From CBDDIP01 sp965229005 (GTDB lineage: Bacteria; Actinomycetota; Acidimicrobiia; Acidimicrobiales; Ilumatobacteraceae): a DNA stretch of 64,000 bases. The stretch covers positions 3,038,001-3,102,000 of the forward strand of contig CBDDIP010000002.1 of assembly GCA_965229005.1 (NCBI GenBank), in the 5' to 3' direction. Under the pieces are notes generated by a model that saw only the letters and a list, made by a program, of their open reading frames with translations, had not been told where the DNA came from and made no database searches. The first letter of the stretch is position 1, and each line of letters opens with the position of its first letter. Of the stretch, positions 29,096 to 37,658 are shown piece after piece. The position numbers and the translations under genes were made by a program.

Positions 29096-30528
29096 GCGAT
29101 GCGCACGATACGCAACACGTCGGTCGCCGCGCCGCTCGGACGATCCGGCGCTCCGGCGAGCACGAGCACGGTCTGCCCGGGGCGGACCAACCCGTGCTGC
29201 ACGGCCGACTCGACGGCGTACCACACCATGTCGTCGGTGGTCTCGTAGGTGCCGACGGGCAACGACGTGACGCCCCACGACAACGCCAGCGCGCGAACGG
29301 TCGCCGGATCCGGGGATGCTCCGATCAGCATCGGCGTCGGGCGGAACCTGGCCATCGCCTGCGCCGTGCGTCCCGACCGCGTGCAGCAGATGATCGCCTC
29401 CGCGCCGGCGTCGGCTGCGGCGAGCCCCGCGGCGTGGGTGATGGCCATCGTGATCCGGTCAGGTCCATCGGGCCACTGCGTGCGCTGCGTGCGACCGAGC
29501 CGATTGCCCCACTGCGCGTAGTGCGCCTCGGCCTCGGCGCGCTCGGCGACGCGCACCATCGTGCGCACCACCTCGACGGGGTCAGCACCGATGGCCGTCT
29601 CCGCCGACAGCATCAACGCGTCGGTGCCGTCGAACACCGCGTTGGCGATGTCACTGACCTCCGCCCGCGTCGGGCTCGGGGCGGTGATCATGCTCTCCAT
29701 CATCTGCGTGGCGGTGATCACCGGCGTGCCGCTCTCCACGCACGTGCGGATGATCCGCTTCTGCAGATGCGGCACGTCCTCGAGCGGGCACTCGATGCCG
29801 AGGTCCCCGCGAGCGACCATCACGGCGTCGGCTTCGGCGGCGATCTCGTCGAGCGCCTCGATGGCCTGCATCGTCTCGATCTTGGCCACCAACCTCACCG
29901 GAAGCGGTGCAACCGCGGCGCGCACCGCACGCAGGTCGGCCGCGGCGCGCACGAAGGACACGGCGAGGAAGTCGGCACCCTCGGCGGCCATGATCTTGGC
30001 GAGCACGAGATCCTCGGCAGTCGGAGCGGTGAGCCGGAGCCGCTCGGCGGGCAGATGCACCCCAGGGCGACCTTGGGTTCGGCCACCGGTGCGCACCTTG
30101 CACCACGCTCCCTGCTCGCTGATGCTCTCCACCTCGAGCGCGATCGCGCCGTCGCCGAGCACCACGCGGTCAGCTGGCTGCAGGTCGTCCAGCAGCGACG
30201 GGTAGTCGACGGTCAGGTGCCCGACCGAGCTCGCCTCCTCGCCCGGCGACAGCAACACGGCCGCACCGACCTCCAGATCGACACCGCCGTCGGGGAGCTG
30301 ACCGGCGCGCACCTTCGGGCCCGGCAGATCGGCCAGCACGGCGACCACGCAGCCGGTGCGCTGGGCGGCTTCGCGAACGGCGTGGAGCCGCACGATGTGG
30401 TCCTCGATGACGCCGTGGCTCAGGTTCAGACGGACCACGTCGACACCCGCCAGCAGCAGCGCATCGAGGATCTCCGGCGGCTCACTGGCCGGTCCGAGGG
30501 TGGCCACGATCTTCGTGCGGGAGTCCAT
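29092..30528 (-). CDS. pyk: Pyruvate kinase
   Basis: Makes pyruvate and ATP from phosphoenolpyruvate and ADP. 478 residues. TKIVATLGPAS and VVRLNLSHG open the A domain, the catalytic Lys is in LVAKIETMQAIE, and ARGDLGIE provides metal/substrate contacts; the C-terminal regulatory domain ends with VLVLAG. The flexible B domain (about 75-170) is present. A TAGTAA hexamer 6 nt before the ATG on the minus strand is a candidate -10, divergent from the histidine phosphatase. Confidence 0.96.
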   Translation of the reverse strand: MDSRTKIVATLGPASEPPEILDALLLAGVDVVRLNLSHGVIEDHIVRLHAVREAAQRTGCVVAVLADLPGPKVRAGQLPDGGVDLEVGAAVLLSPGEEASSVGHLTVDYPSLLDDLQPADRVVLGDGAIALEVESISEQGAWCKVRTGGRTQGRPGVHLPAERLRLTAPTAEDLVLAKIMAAEGADFLAVSFVRAAADLRAVRAAVAPLPVRLVAKIETMQAIEALDEIAAEADAVMVARGDLGIECPLEDVPHLQKRIIRTCVESGTPVITATQMMESMITAPSPTRAEVSDIANAVFDGTDALMLSAETAIGADPVEVVRTMVRVAERAEAEAHYAQWGNRLGRTQRTQWPDGPDRITMAITHAAGLAAADAGAEAIICCTRSGRTAQAMARFRPTPMLIGASPDPATVRALALSWGVTSLPVGTYETTDDMVWYAVESAVQHGLVRPGQTVLVLAGAPDRPSGAATDVLRIVRIA

Positions 30529-30546
30529 TCGTGTTTACTACTCGAT

Positions 30547-31170
30547 GTGGAACTGCTGCTGATCCGTCATGCCCTGCCCGTTCGCCGGGAGCTCGAGGTG
30601 GGGGCTGCCGATCCGGAGCTCTCCGAGGCCGGTCTCGCGCAGGCGCAGCACCTCGCCGCGTACCTCGCCGAGGAGCCGCTGGACGCCGTGTACGCCAGTC
30701 CGTTGCGCCGGGCGATGCAGACCGCCGAGCCGGTCGCGGCCACTCGGTCGCTGACGATCGGCGTCGAGGACAACGTTGCGGAGTGGGACCGGCACTCCAA
30801 CGAGTACGTGCCGATCGAGGAGCTGAAGGCAGCCAACGACCCGCGTTGGCAGGCGATGGTGCGCGGTGAGTGGACGACGCACGACGAGAGCCCGGAGGAG
30901 TTCCGCGCACGGATCGTCGACACGATCGAACGGCTCATCGACGCACACGTCGGCGAGCGCATCGCCGTGGTGTGCCATGGTGGCGTGATCAACGGCTACC
31001 TCGCGCACATCCTCGGTCTCGAGAGCCAGCAGGGCTTCTTCTACCCGAACTACACCAGCATCCACCGCATCGCCGCCGCTCGCAGCGGCGAGCGTTCGGT
31101 GGTCACGATCAACGAGACGTCGCACCTGCGCGGCACGGGCCTGCCGATGGGCCTGTTCCAGGGGCAGTGA
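30547..31170 (+). CDS. Histidine phosphatase superfamily protein (phosphoglycerate-mutase-like)
   Basis: 207 residues from a GTG at 30547. The RHx catalytic motif is Arg7-His8 in LLIRHALP; YASPLRRAMQTAEP and the second histidine in VCHGGVING complete the active site. Substrate unknown; this branch includes broad phosphomonoesterases and fructose-2,6-bisphosphatase-like enzymes. It is divergent from pyk with 18 bp between starts, and its stop shares a base with the start of the M18 aminopeptidase gene. Confidence 0.85.
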   Translation: MELLLIRHALPVRRELEVGAADPELSEAGLAQAQHLAAYLAEEPLDAVYASPLRRAMQTAEPVAATRSLTIGVEDNVAEWDRHSNEYVPIEELKAANDPRWQAMVRGEWTTHDESPEEFRARIVDTIERLIDAHVGERIAVVCHGGVINGYLAHILGLESQQGFFYPNYTSIHRIAAARSGERSVVTINETSHLRGTGLPMGLFQGQ

Positions 31171-32477
31171 TGGACGCGACGATCAACACGTCTGATGACG
31201 ATGCAGCGCCGGCTCCGGGCAGCATCGACGACCTGACGAGCTACCTCGACTCGTCGCCGTCACCGTGGCACGCCACGGACAGCGCCGCGCAACGGCTGGT
31301 CGATGCGGGCTTCGAGCCGCTGGTCGCCACGGAAACGTGGAGCGATGTCCCCGACCGGGGGTTCGTGGTGCGCGGCGCGTCGCTCGTGGCGTGGAACCGC
31401 GGCACCGACCTCTCCCCCACGTCGCCGTACCGATTGGTCGGCGCGCACACCGACTCACCGTGCCTGCGGGTGAAACCTCGGCCGGACACCGGCAACTCCG
31501 GGTGGAAGCAGCTCGCCGTCGAGGTCTACGGAGGGGTGCTGCTCAACTCGTGGCTCGATCGTGACCTCGGCGTCGCCGGACGTGTCGTGCTGCACGACGG
31601 ATCGGTGGCCGACGTCAGCGTCGACGCGCCGATCTGCCGCGTGCCGCAGCTGGCCATCCACCTGGACCGCGACGTCAACGAGCGCGGCGTGATCCTCGAC
31701 AAGCAGCTCCACCTGACGCCCGTCTGGGGCACCGGTGCCGCGTCGACCGGCGAATTCGCAACCTGGCTGGCGGAGCAGATCGACGTCACCGCCGCGGAGA
31801 TCGCGACGTGGGAGCTGTGCCTGTTCGATCGCACGGCGGCCTCGCTGCTCGGTGCCGACGCTTCACTGCTGGCCAGTGGTCGGCTCGACAACCAGGTGTC
31901 GTGCTGGGCAGCGGTCGACGCACTCGTCCACGCCGGACGACCCAACGGCGCGACCTCGGTGATCGCCCTGTTCGACCACGAAGAGGTCGGCTCGGCCAGC
32001 ACCACGGGTGCGGCCGGCCCGGTGCTCGAGCACGTCCTCGAACGGCTGTCGCTCGCCGGGGGTGCCGGCCGCAGCGACCACCTCGCCCAGCTCGCCGGCT
32101 CGCTCTGCGTGTCCGCCGACAATGCACACGCGGTGCACCCGAACTACCCGGAGCGCCACGAGCCGGGTCATCGACCGATCGTCAACGAGGGCCCGGCGAT
32201 CAAGGTCAACAGCAACCAGCGTTACGCCACCAGCGCCACCGGTGCCGCACGTCTGCAACGCACCTTCGACGAGGCCGGCGTGCCGTGGCAGGTGTTCGTC
32301 AGCCGCAACAACATGCCGTGCGGCTCCACGATCGGCCCGATCACGGCGACCCGTCTCGGCATCGAGACCGTCGACGTCGGTGTGCCACAGCTGTCGATGC
32401 ACAGCGCCCGCGAGCTGTGTGGCGTCCGCGACCCGCTGTGGCTGGCCGCCGGTCTCACCGGCTTCCTCAGCGCCTGA
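31170..32477 (+). CDS. M18 family aminopeptidase
   Basis: Cytoplasmic two-metal aminopeptidase, 435 residues from the ATG at 31170 (TGATG junction with the upstream gene). Metal-site motifs: GAHTDSPCLRVKP near residue 94, LDNQVSCW, DHEEVGS with the catalytic Glu pair, and a C-terminal PQLSMHSARE histidine. The long QRYATSATGAA insert and PCGSTIGPI are also family-typical. The nearest characterised relatives prefer aspartyl or acidic N-termini, but specificity cannot be read from the sequence. Confidence 0.92.
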   Translation: MDATINTSDDDAAPAPGSIDDLTSYLDSSPSPWHATDSAAQRLVDAGFEPLVATETWSDVPDRGFVVRGASLVAWNRGTDLSPTSPYRLVGAHTDSPCLRVKPRPDTGNSGWKQLAVEVYGGVLLNSWLDRDLGVAGRVVLHDGSVADVSVDAPICRVPQLAIHLDRDVNERGVILDKQLHLTPVWGTGAASTGEFATWLAEQIDVTAAEIATWELCLFDRTAASLLGADASLLASGRLDNQVSCWAAVDALVHAGRPNGATSVIALFDHEEVGSASTTGAAGPVLEHVLERLSLAGGAGRSDHLAQLAGSLCVSADNAHAVHPNYPERHEPGHRPIVNEGPAIKVNSNQRYATSATGAARLQRTFDEAGVPWQVFVSRNNMPCGSTIGPITATRLGIETVDVGVPQLSMHSARELCGVRDPLWLAAGLTGFLSA

Positions 32478-32492
32478 CGCGCCGTACCTGGG

Positions 32493-33170
32493 TCAGCCAC
32501 CGGCGCGGGCTTGGGCGGCGTCGTAGAGGCGCTGCATCTCCGCGTGCAGATCAGCGGTGACGACGCGCATCGCCTCGCGCTGCATCCGGCCGGTGAGACC
32601 GACTTCGACCTGGAGCGGCTTGCCGACGATGGCGTGCAGCTTGCGCGGCGAGATGAACTTGGCACCCTTCGGCATCACCCGCTCGGAACCACCGATGCCC
32701 ACCGGCACGATCGGCACGCCGGCCTTCGCCGCGACGTAGGTGGGCCCGTCGAACAACGGCTGCACGATCGGGCCGCTCTTGCGCTCGCCCTCGGGGAAGA
32801 TCACCAGCGGTTGTCCGCTCTCGAGCAGCTCGATGCAGCGCCGCAGCGCCTCGCGATCGGCGGTGCCACGAGTGACCGGGAACCCGCCGAGCGCCGAGAG
32901 CAACCGACCGAACGTCCGGTTCTTCCACCACTTGTCGGCACCCATGAAGCGCATCCGCCTGCGGGTGACGGCCGAGCTGATCGGGGTGTCGATGATGCTG
33001 CGATGCGTCGGCGCAAGCACGAACGGGCCGGTCGCCGGGATGTTCTCGGCGCCCTCCACGGTCAGGCGGCACCACAGCTTCATGATCAACCACAGCAGGT
33101 TGCGGACGAACGAGTAGGCCATGCGGTCGATGAGCGAGCTGCCGGCCAGCTTGGTGTCGATCTTCGTCAT
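32493..33170 (-). CDS. plsC: 1-acyl-sn-glycerol-3-phosphate acyltransferase (PlsC family)
   Basis: Adds the second acyl chain in phosphatidic acid synthesis, at the inner membrane face. 225 residues. The catalytic HX4D motif is His56-Asp61 in THRSIID; the FPEGERKSG motif binds the glycerol phosphate. An amphipathic N-terminal segment (18-38) probably docks on the membrane. It overlaps cmk by 4 bp; cmk-plsC neighbours recur in bacteria. Confidence 0.9.
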   Translation of the reverse strand: MTKIDTKLAGSSLIDRMAYSFVRNLLWLIMKLWCRLTVEGAENIPATGPFVLAPTHRSIIDTPISSAVTRRRMRFMGADKWWKNRTFGRLLSALGGFPVTRGTADREALRRCIELLESGQPLVIFPEGERKSGPIVQPLFDGPTYVAAKAGVPIVPVGIGGSERVMPKGAKFISPRKLHAIVGKPLQVEVGLTGRMQREAMRVVTADLHAEMQRLYDAAQARAGG

Positions 33171-33847
33171 CGGTCGCGGTGCTCCGTGTCGTTCTGGTTG
33201 TCGTTCTGGTTGCCGGCTTCGGCGAGGTGCCGCTCGATCGAGGCGAGCACCTCGTCGATGCTCAGCGACGTGGTGTCGACGACCACGGCACCGTGGGCTT
33301 CAGCCAACGGGCTGTCGGCGCGAGTCGAGTCGTAGTGGTCTCGTGCGGCGATGGATGCTTCGATCTCATCGATGTCGCCGCCGGCCTCGGCGACGCGGCG
33401 CTCGGCGCGGATGCGCGGTGAGGCGGTGAGATAGAGCTTCAGCTCAGCATCGGGGAACACGACGGTCCCGATGTCGCGACCCTCGATCACTCCGCCGCCG
33501 TGCACGCGAGCCCAACGCCGCTGCCGATCGACCAGCTCGGTGCGCACCTCGCTGTTGGCCGCCACCGGGCTGACCGCGGTGGTGACCTCGCGCGTGCGGA
33601 TCTCGATGGTCGCGTCGACGCCGTCGACGAGGACACCGTGATCACCGACCTCCATGGTCACCTCACGGGCGAGCGCCCCGATCGCCGGTCCGTCCGTCGG
33701 GTCGATGCCGCGACGCAGCGCGGCGAAGGTGACCGCGCGGTACATCGCGCCGGTGTCGAGGTAGCGCAGTCCCAGCCGCGCCGCCAGCGCACGAGCGATC
33801 GTGCTCTTGCCCGCTCCTGCTGGACCGTCGATGGCGATGACCCGCAT
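33167..33847 (-). CDS. cmk: Cytidylate kinase
   Basis: Phosphorylates CMP and dCMP. 226 residues. P-loop GPAGAGKST at residues 8-16, DTGAMYRA, the CMP-binding VVFPDAELKLYLTAS segment with GRDIGT before it, and RDHYDSTRADSPL near the end are all present. Its ATG abuts the guaB1 stop. Confidence 0.95.
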   Translation of the reverse strand: MRVIAIDGPAGAGKSTIARALAARLGLRYLDTGAMYRAVTFAALRRGIDPTDGPAIGALAREVTMEVGDHGVLVDGVDATIEIRTREVTTAVSPVAANSEVRTELVDRQRRWARVHGGGVIEGRDIGTVVFPDAELKLYLTASPRIRAERRVAEAGGDIDEIEASIAARDHYDSTRADSPLAEAHGAVVVDTTSLSIDEVLASIERHLAEAGNQNDNQNDTEHRDR

Positions 33848-35296
33848 CTACCAGCTCGTCCCCTGCGGCATCCCCTCGCTGTAGCCGGCTGCGCTCTGCA
33901 CGCCGACCACCGCACGGTCGTGGAACTCGTCGATCGTTGCGGCACCGGCGTAGGTGCAGGCCGAGCGGACGCCGGCGACGATGTCGTCGATGATGTCCTC
34001 CACGCCAGGACGTTCAGCGTCGAGGTACATCCGCGACGTGCTGATGCCCTCCTCGAAGAGCTCCTTGCGGGCACGCTCGAACGCTGTCTCCGAGCGGTTG
34101 CGGATCTTCACGGCGCGGTTGCTGGCCATGCCGAAGCTCTCCTTGTACAGCCGGCCGTCCGGGTCGCGCAGCGTGTCCGCGGCCGACTCGTAGGTGCCGG
34201 CGAGCCAGCTGCCGAACATCACGCTCGCGGCGCCCGCTGCCAACGCCAGGGCGACGTCGCGCGGGTGGCGCACTCCCCCGTCGGCCCAGATGTGCTTGCC
34301 CAGTCGACGTGCTTCCGCGGCGCAGTCGAGCACCGCGGAGAACTGCGGACGACCGACGCCGGTCATCATCCGTGTCGTGCACATCGCGCCCGGCCCGACA
34401 CCGACCTTGACGACGTCGGCGCCGGCCTCGATCAGTTCGCGAGTGCCGTCGATGGTGACGACGTTGCCGGCCACGATCGCCACGTCGGGAGCGACGCCGC
34501 GAACCTCTTCGATCGCACGCAACGTGCGCGTCTGATGGCCATGCGCGGTGTCGATGACGAGCACGTCGACGCCCATGTGCAGGAGTGCCTTGGCCTTCGT
34601 CGCCGGATCGCCGTTGATCCCCACGGCGGCACCGATGCGCAACCGACCGAGCTCGTCGACCGCAGGACGGTAGATGGTGGAGCGCAGCGCGCCGGTGCGC
34701 GTGGCACAGCCGATCAACCGACCGAGCTCGTCCACCACCGGCGCCACCGACAGGCGTTGACCGGCGAGGCGTTCGTAGATCTCCTCCGGCGCTGCGCCGT
34801 CCTCGATCATGACGAGCTCGCGGCTCATCACGTTGCGCAGCTGGGTGAACCGGTCGTACCCGATGGCGTCGCCCTCCGTGAAGATGCCCTCCGGGTGCCC
34901 GTGCTCGTCGACGATGAACACCGCGCCGTGCGAGCGCTTGTGGATCAAGCCGAGTGCGTCGCCGACGGTGTTGCTGGCGCTCAGCGTGATCGGGGTGTCG
35001 TAGACGACGTGCCGCGACTTGACGTAGTCGACGACCGTCTCGATCACGTCGAGCGGGATGTCCTGCGGCAGCACCGTCAACCCGCCGCGACGGGCGACCG
35101 TCTCGGCCATCCGGCGGCCGGCGACGGCCGTCATGTTCGCGACGACCACCGGGATCGTGGTACCGAGCCGGTCGGGCGTGGTGAGATCGACGTCGAACCG
35201 TGACGGCACCGACGACAGGCTGGGGACCATGAACACGTCGTTGTAGGTGAGGTCGTAGGGACGCTCGGCGTGGTTCATCTCGTTGAGGAATCGCAT
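33848..35296 (-). CDS. guaB1: GuaB1-type IMPDH/GMPR-family protein with CBS domains
   Basis: 482 residues from the ATG at 35296. Two CBS motifs lie at about 95-210, inserted in a TIM barrel. The active-site loop GAMCTTRMMTGVGRPQ holds Cys306; true IMP dehydrogenases usually have GSICTTR. This loop matches actinobacterial GuaB1, shown in mycobacteria to be a GMP reductase, so purine salvage from GMP to IMP is likely rather than GMP synthesis. It precedes cmk with no gap. Confidence 0.88.
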   Translation of the reverse strand: MRFLNEMNHAERPYDLTYNDVFMVPSLSSVPSRFDVDLTTPDRLGTTIPVVVANMTAVAGRRMAETVARRGGLTVLPQDIPLDVIETVVDYVKSRHVVYDTPITLSASNTVGDALGLIHKRSHGAVFIVDEHGHPEGIFTEGDAIGYDRFTQLRNVMSRELVMIEDGAAPEEIYERLAGQRLSVAPVVDELGRLIGCATRTGALRSTIYRPAVDELGRLRIGAAVGINGDPATKAKALLHMGVDVLVIDTAHGHQTRTLRAIEEVRGVAPDVAIVAGNVVTIDGTRELIEAGADVVKVGVGPGAMCTTRMMTGVGRPQFSAVLDCAAEARRLGKHIWADGGVRHPRDVALALAAGAASVMFGSWLAGTYESAADTLRDPDGRLYKESFGMASNRAVKIRNRSETAFERARKELFEEGISTSRMYLDAERPGVEDIIDDIVAGVRSACTYAGAATIDEFHDRAVVGVQSAAGYSEGMPQGTSW

Positions 35297-35404
35297 CGCT
35301 GCTCCGTGTCTTGCGTTCGTGCTGCGGCCGTGCGAACAGGGCCACCCGAGGCTACGGCCGATCCGGCACCCGCCGCACACGCGATGCCACGGCGGTCGGG
35401 CCGA

Positions 35405-37648
35405 TCACAGGTCGTAGACGACCGGGTTTCTCGATTCGTCGATGGCGACGAGGACGACGCGGCCGGGACCACCCTCCTCCAGCGGCTGCACGCCGTACCC
35501 GAACGCGAAGTCCTGGACCCCGGCGTTCGAAGGGATCTCTCCGACGACTTCACCATTGGTGAGGTCGAAGAAGGTGACGCCTCCGTTGCCGGAGACCGCC
35601 ACCACCAGCCGCGTGAGCGAGCTCGGGTTGCTCAACAGGCGCACGCGTGTCACGGAGACCGGCAGTCCACCGCCGGCCAGCTGAAGCGGATCGTTGAGGA
35701 GCGTCCCCGTGGCGGCGTTCCACACCCGAACCGTCTGATCGCGACCAGCAGCGAGGATGAACGCGCTGGTGTAGTCGTAGCTGACGGCCTCGACGGCGCC
35801 GGTCAGGCCGGTGAGCGGCGGGCCGACGGCGAGACCCGTCGCAACGACCCACTCGCGCACAGTGGCGTCGTCGCCGCCCGACAGCAGCCGGTTGCCATCC
35901 ATGCTCCAGACCACGGAGTTGACCGCGCCGACGTGGCCGGCCAACGGCGTTCCGATCGCCTCGCCGGTGGCGCCGTCCCAGATCTGGATCGTGCCGTCGA
36001 ACCCGGCAGCAGCGACGCGACTCGGCGCGCTGAAGAAGAACTGCGCGGCGTCGTTGAACGCGATCGACATGATCGTGCTGTCGGCTCGGATCGGAGGAAC
36101 CAGCAACGCGTGGGTTTCGGTGTCCCACAGCCAGATCGCATCGCCGGATGCGGCAGCGAGTTGCGTTCCATCGTCGTTGACCGCCACGGCCGTCACCGCG
36201 TTGCGTGATCCCGTGTCGAACGGATCACCGACCGCAGCCAGCGTGTCGAGGTCCCAGACCGTCACCGTCCCGTCGAAGCCGCCGGTTGCGATCCGAGCCG
36301 TCAGCGGGAAACCCGCGATCGCGTTGACGTTGCCTCCTGCGTCGATGGCTCCCGACCGCTGCAGGCTGAACATCGCTTCGCCCGGCACGCTTCCATCGGT
36401 CGACGGCGTCGTCTCGCCCGTGGTGATCTCGGTGGTGATCTCCGTCGTGCCGGCGGTCGTCCGTGGCCCCGTCGCCGTCGTGTCGCCGGTGGAGGTGCCA
36501 CCGTCGCGGCGGGCGAGCAGCACACCACCGCCGACGAGCGCCACGACCGCTGCCGCAGCGACGGCGATGCTCCGACCGCGACCGCGGGACCGCCGTCGAC
36601 CGAGCGGCGCACGCTCCAGACTGATCGGATCAGGGCTGATCGGGTCGGTCATCACGCGGCCTGCGGACGGCGTCGATCGAGTCGGCGACTTCGTCTTCGG
36701 GCGGGCGACAGCAACCTGACCACTGCCGGCGCGGAGCAACGGAGCACTGACGATCGCGGGCATCCCGGATCGCTGCAACCACTCGGTGCCCCACACTCGC
36801 GACCCGGCGCCGGCGAGGGCGATGCCGAACTCCTCGACCGTCGCGAACCTGTCGTCCAGCGCCGAGGCCAGCGCCCGATCGACAACGGCAGCGATCTCTG
36901 CTGGGACCGACGGCGCAACCGTGGACAGGGGGCGCGCCGGCTCATGTGCCCGGCGATAGATCGCAGCGGTCGTGTTGACGTCGGCGGGAAACGGCAGACC
37001 GTCGGACAACAGCTCGAACAGCACGACACCGGCGGCGTAGACGTCGACGGGCGGCCCGATCGCCTCGCCGCGCGCCTGCTCCGGTGCGAGGTAGGCAGGC
37101 GTTCCCAGGACCGCGCCATCGGCCGTCACGGAAGCATCCGATCCGCCGACGACCTTGGCGATGCCGAAGTCGGCGATCTTCACCGCTGATCCCGCCGTGT
37201 AGAGCAGGTTCATCGGCTTGACGTCACGGTGGACGATGCCGTGATCGTGGGCGTGCTGCAGACCCGCGCAGGCCGCGAGCACGGTGGCGCATGCCAGATC
37301 GGCATCGAACGGGCCGGCGCGCTGACGGTCGGCAACGGAGCCGCCGAGCATCTGCTCCATCACGAGCAGGCACAGCGGACCGTCGGCGACGTAGTCGTAC
37401 ACCGGCACGATGTGCGGGTGGTCGAGCGCGGCCAGGAGGCGCGCCTCCGCTGCGAACCGCGCGCGTGCGGCCTCGTCACCGACGAGGTGCGGCGCCAGTT
37501 GCTTGATCGCCACGGCACGGCCCAACGATCGGTGACGGCCGGCGACGACCACACCATGAGCTCCCCGCCCGAGCACCGCACCCACGGTGTAGGCAGGCAG
37601 GGCGGCCTCCAGTGCTGCCCGCTCCGCCGCGGTGAAGTCGTCGTTCAT
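35405..37648 (-). CDS. Receptor Ser/Thr protein kinase with WD40-like sensor domain (paralogue 1)
   Basis: 747 residues from the ATG at 37648. Cytoplasmic kinase domain (20-285): Gly-loop LGRGAHGVV (26-34), Lys49 in VAIK, HRDVKPMN with catalytic Asp142, DFG at 160-162 and the LAPEQ motif, so it should be active. A proline/charged juxtamembrane region leads to one transmembrane helix (361-379), a Thr/Gly-rich linker (384-420), then at least five WD40-like blades, for example DGTVTVWDLDT, DAIWLWDTET and DQTVRVWNAATG. The blades are predicted outside the membrane, a sensor position. It is 10 bp downstream of its paralogue. Confidence 0.9.
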   Translation of the reverse strand: MNDDFTAAERAALEAALPAYTVGAVLGRGAHGVVVAGRHRSLGRAVAIKQLAPHLVGDEAARARFAAEARLLAALDHPHIVPVYDYVADGPLCLLVMEQMLGGSVADRQRAGPFDADLACATVLAACAGLQHAHDHGIVHRDVKPMNLLYTAGSAVKIADFGIAKVVGGSDASVTADGAVLGTPAYLAPEQARGEAIGPPVDVYAAGVVLFELLSDGLPFPADVNTTAAIYRRAHEPARPLSTVAPSVPAEIAAVVDRALASALDDRFATVEEFGIALAGAGSRVWGTEWLQRSGMPAIVSAPLLRAGSGQVAVARPKTKSPTRSTPSAGRVMTDPISPDPISLERAPLGRRRSRGRGRSIAVAAAAVVALVGGGVLLARRDGGTSTGDTTATGPRTTAGTTEITTEITTGETTPSTDGSVPGEAMFSLQRSGAIDAGGNVNAIAGFPLTARIATGGFDGTVTVWDLDTLAAVGDPFDTGSRNAVTAVAVNDDGTQLAAASGDAIWLWDTETHALLVPPIRADSTIMSIAFNDAAQFFFSAPSRVAAAGFDGTIQIWDGATGEAIGTPLAGHVGAVNSVVWSMDGNRLLSGGDDATVREWVVATGLAVGPPLTGLTGAVEAVSYDYTSAFILAAGRDQTVRVWNAATGTLLNDPLQLAGGGLPVSVTRVRLLSNPSSLTRLVVAVSGNGGVTFFDLTNGEVVGEIPSNAGVQDFAFGYGVQPLEEGGPGRVVLVAIDESRNPVVYDL

Positions 37649-37658
37649 CACCCGACGA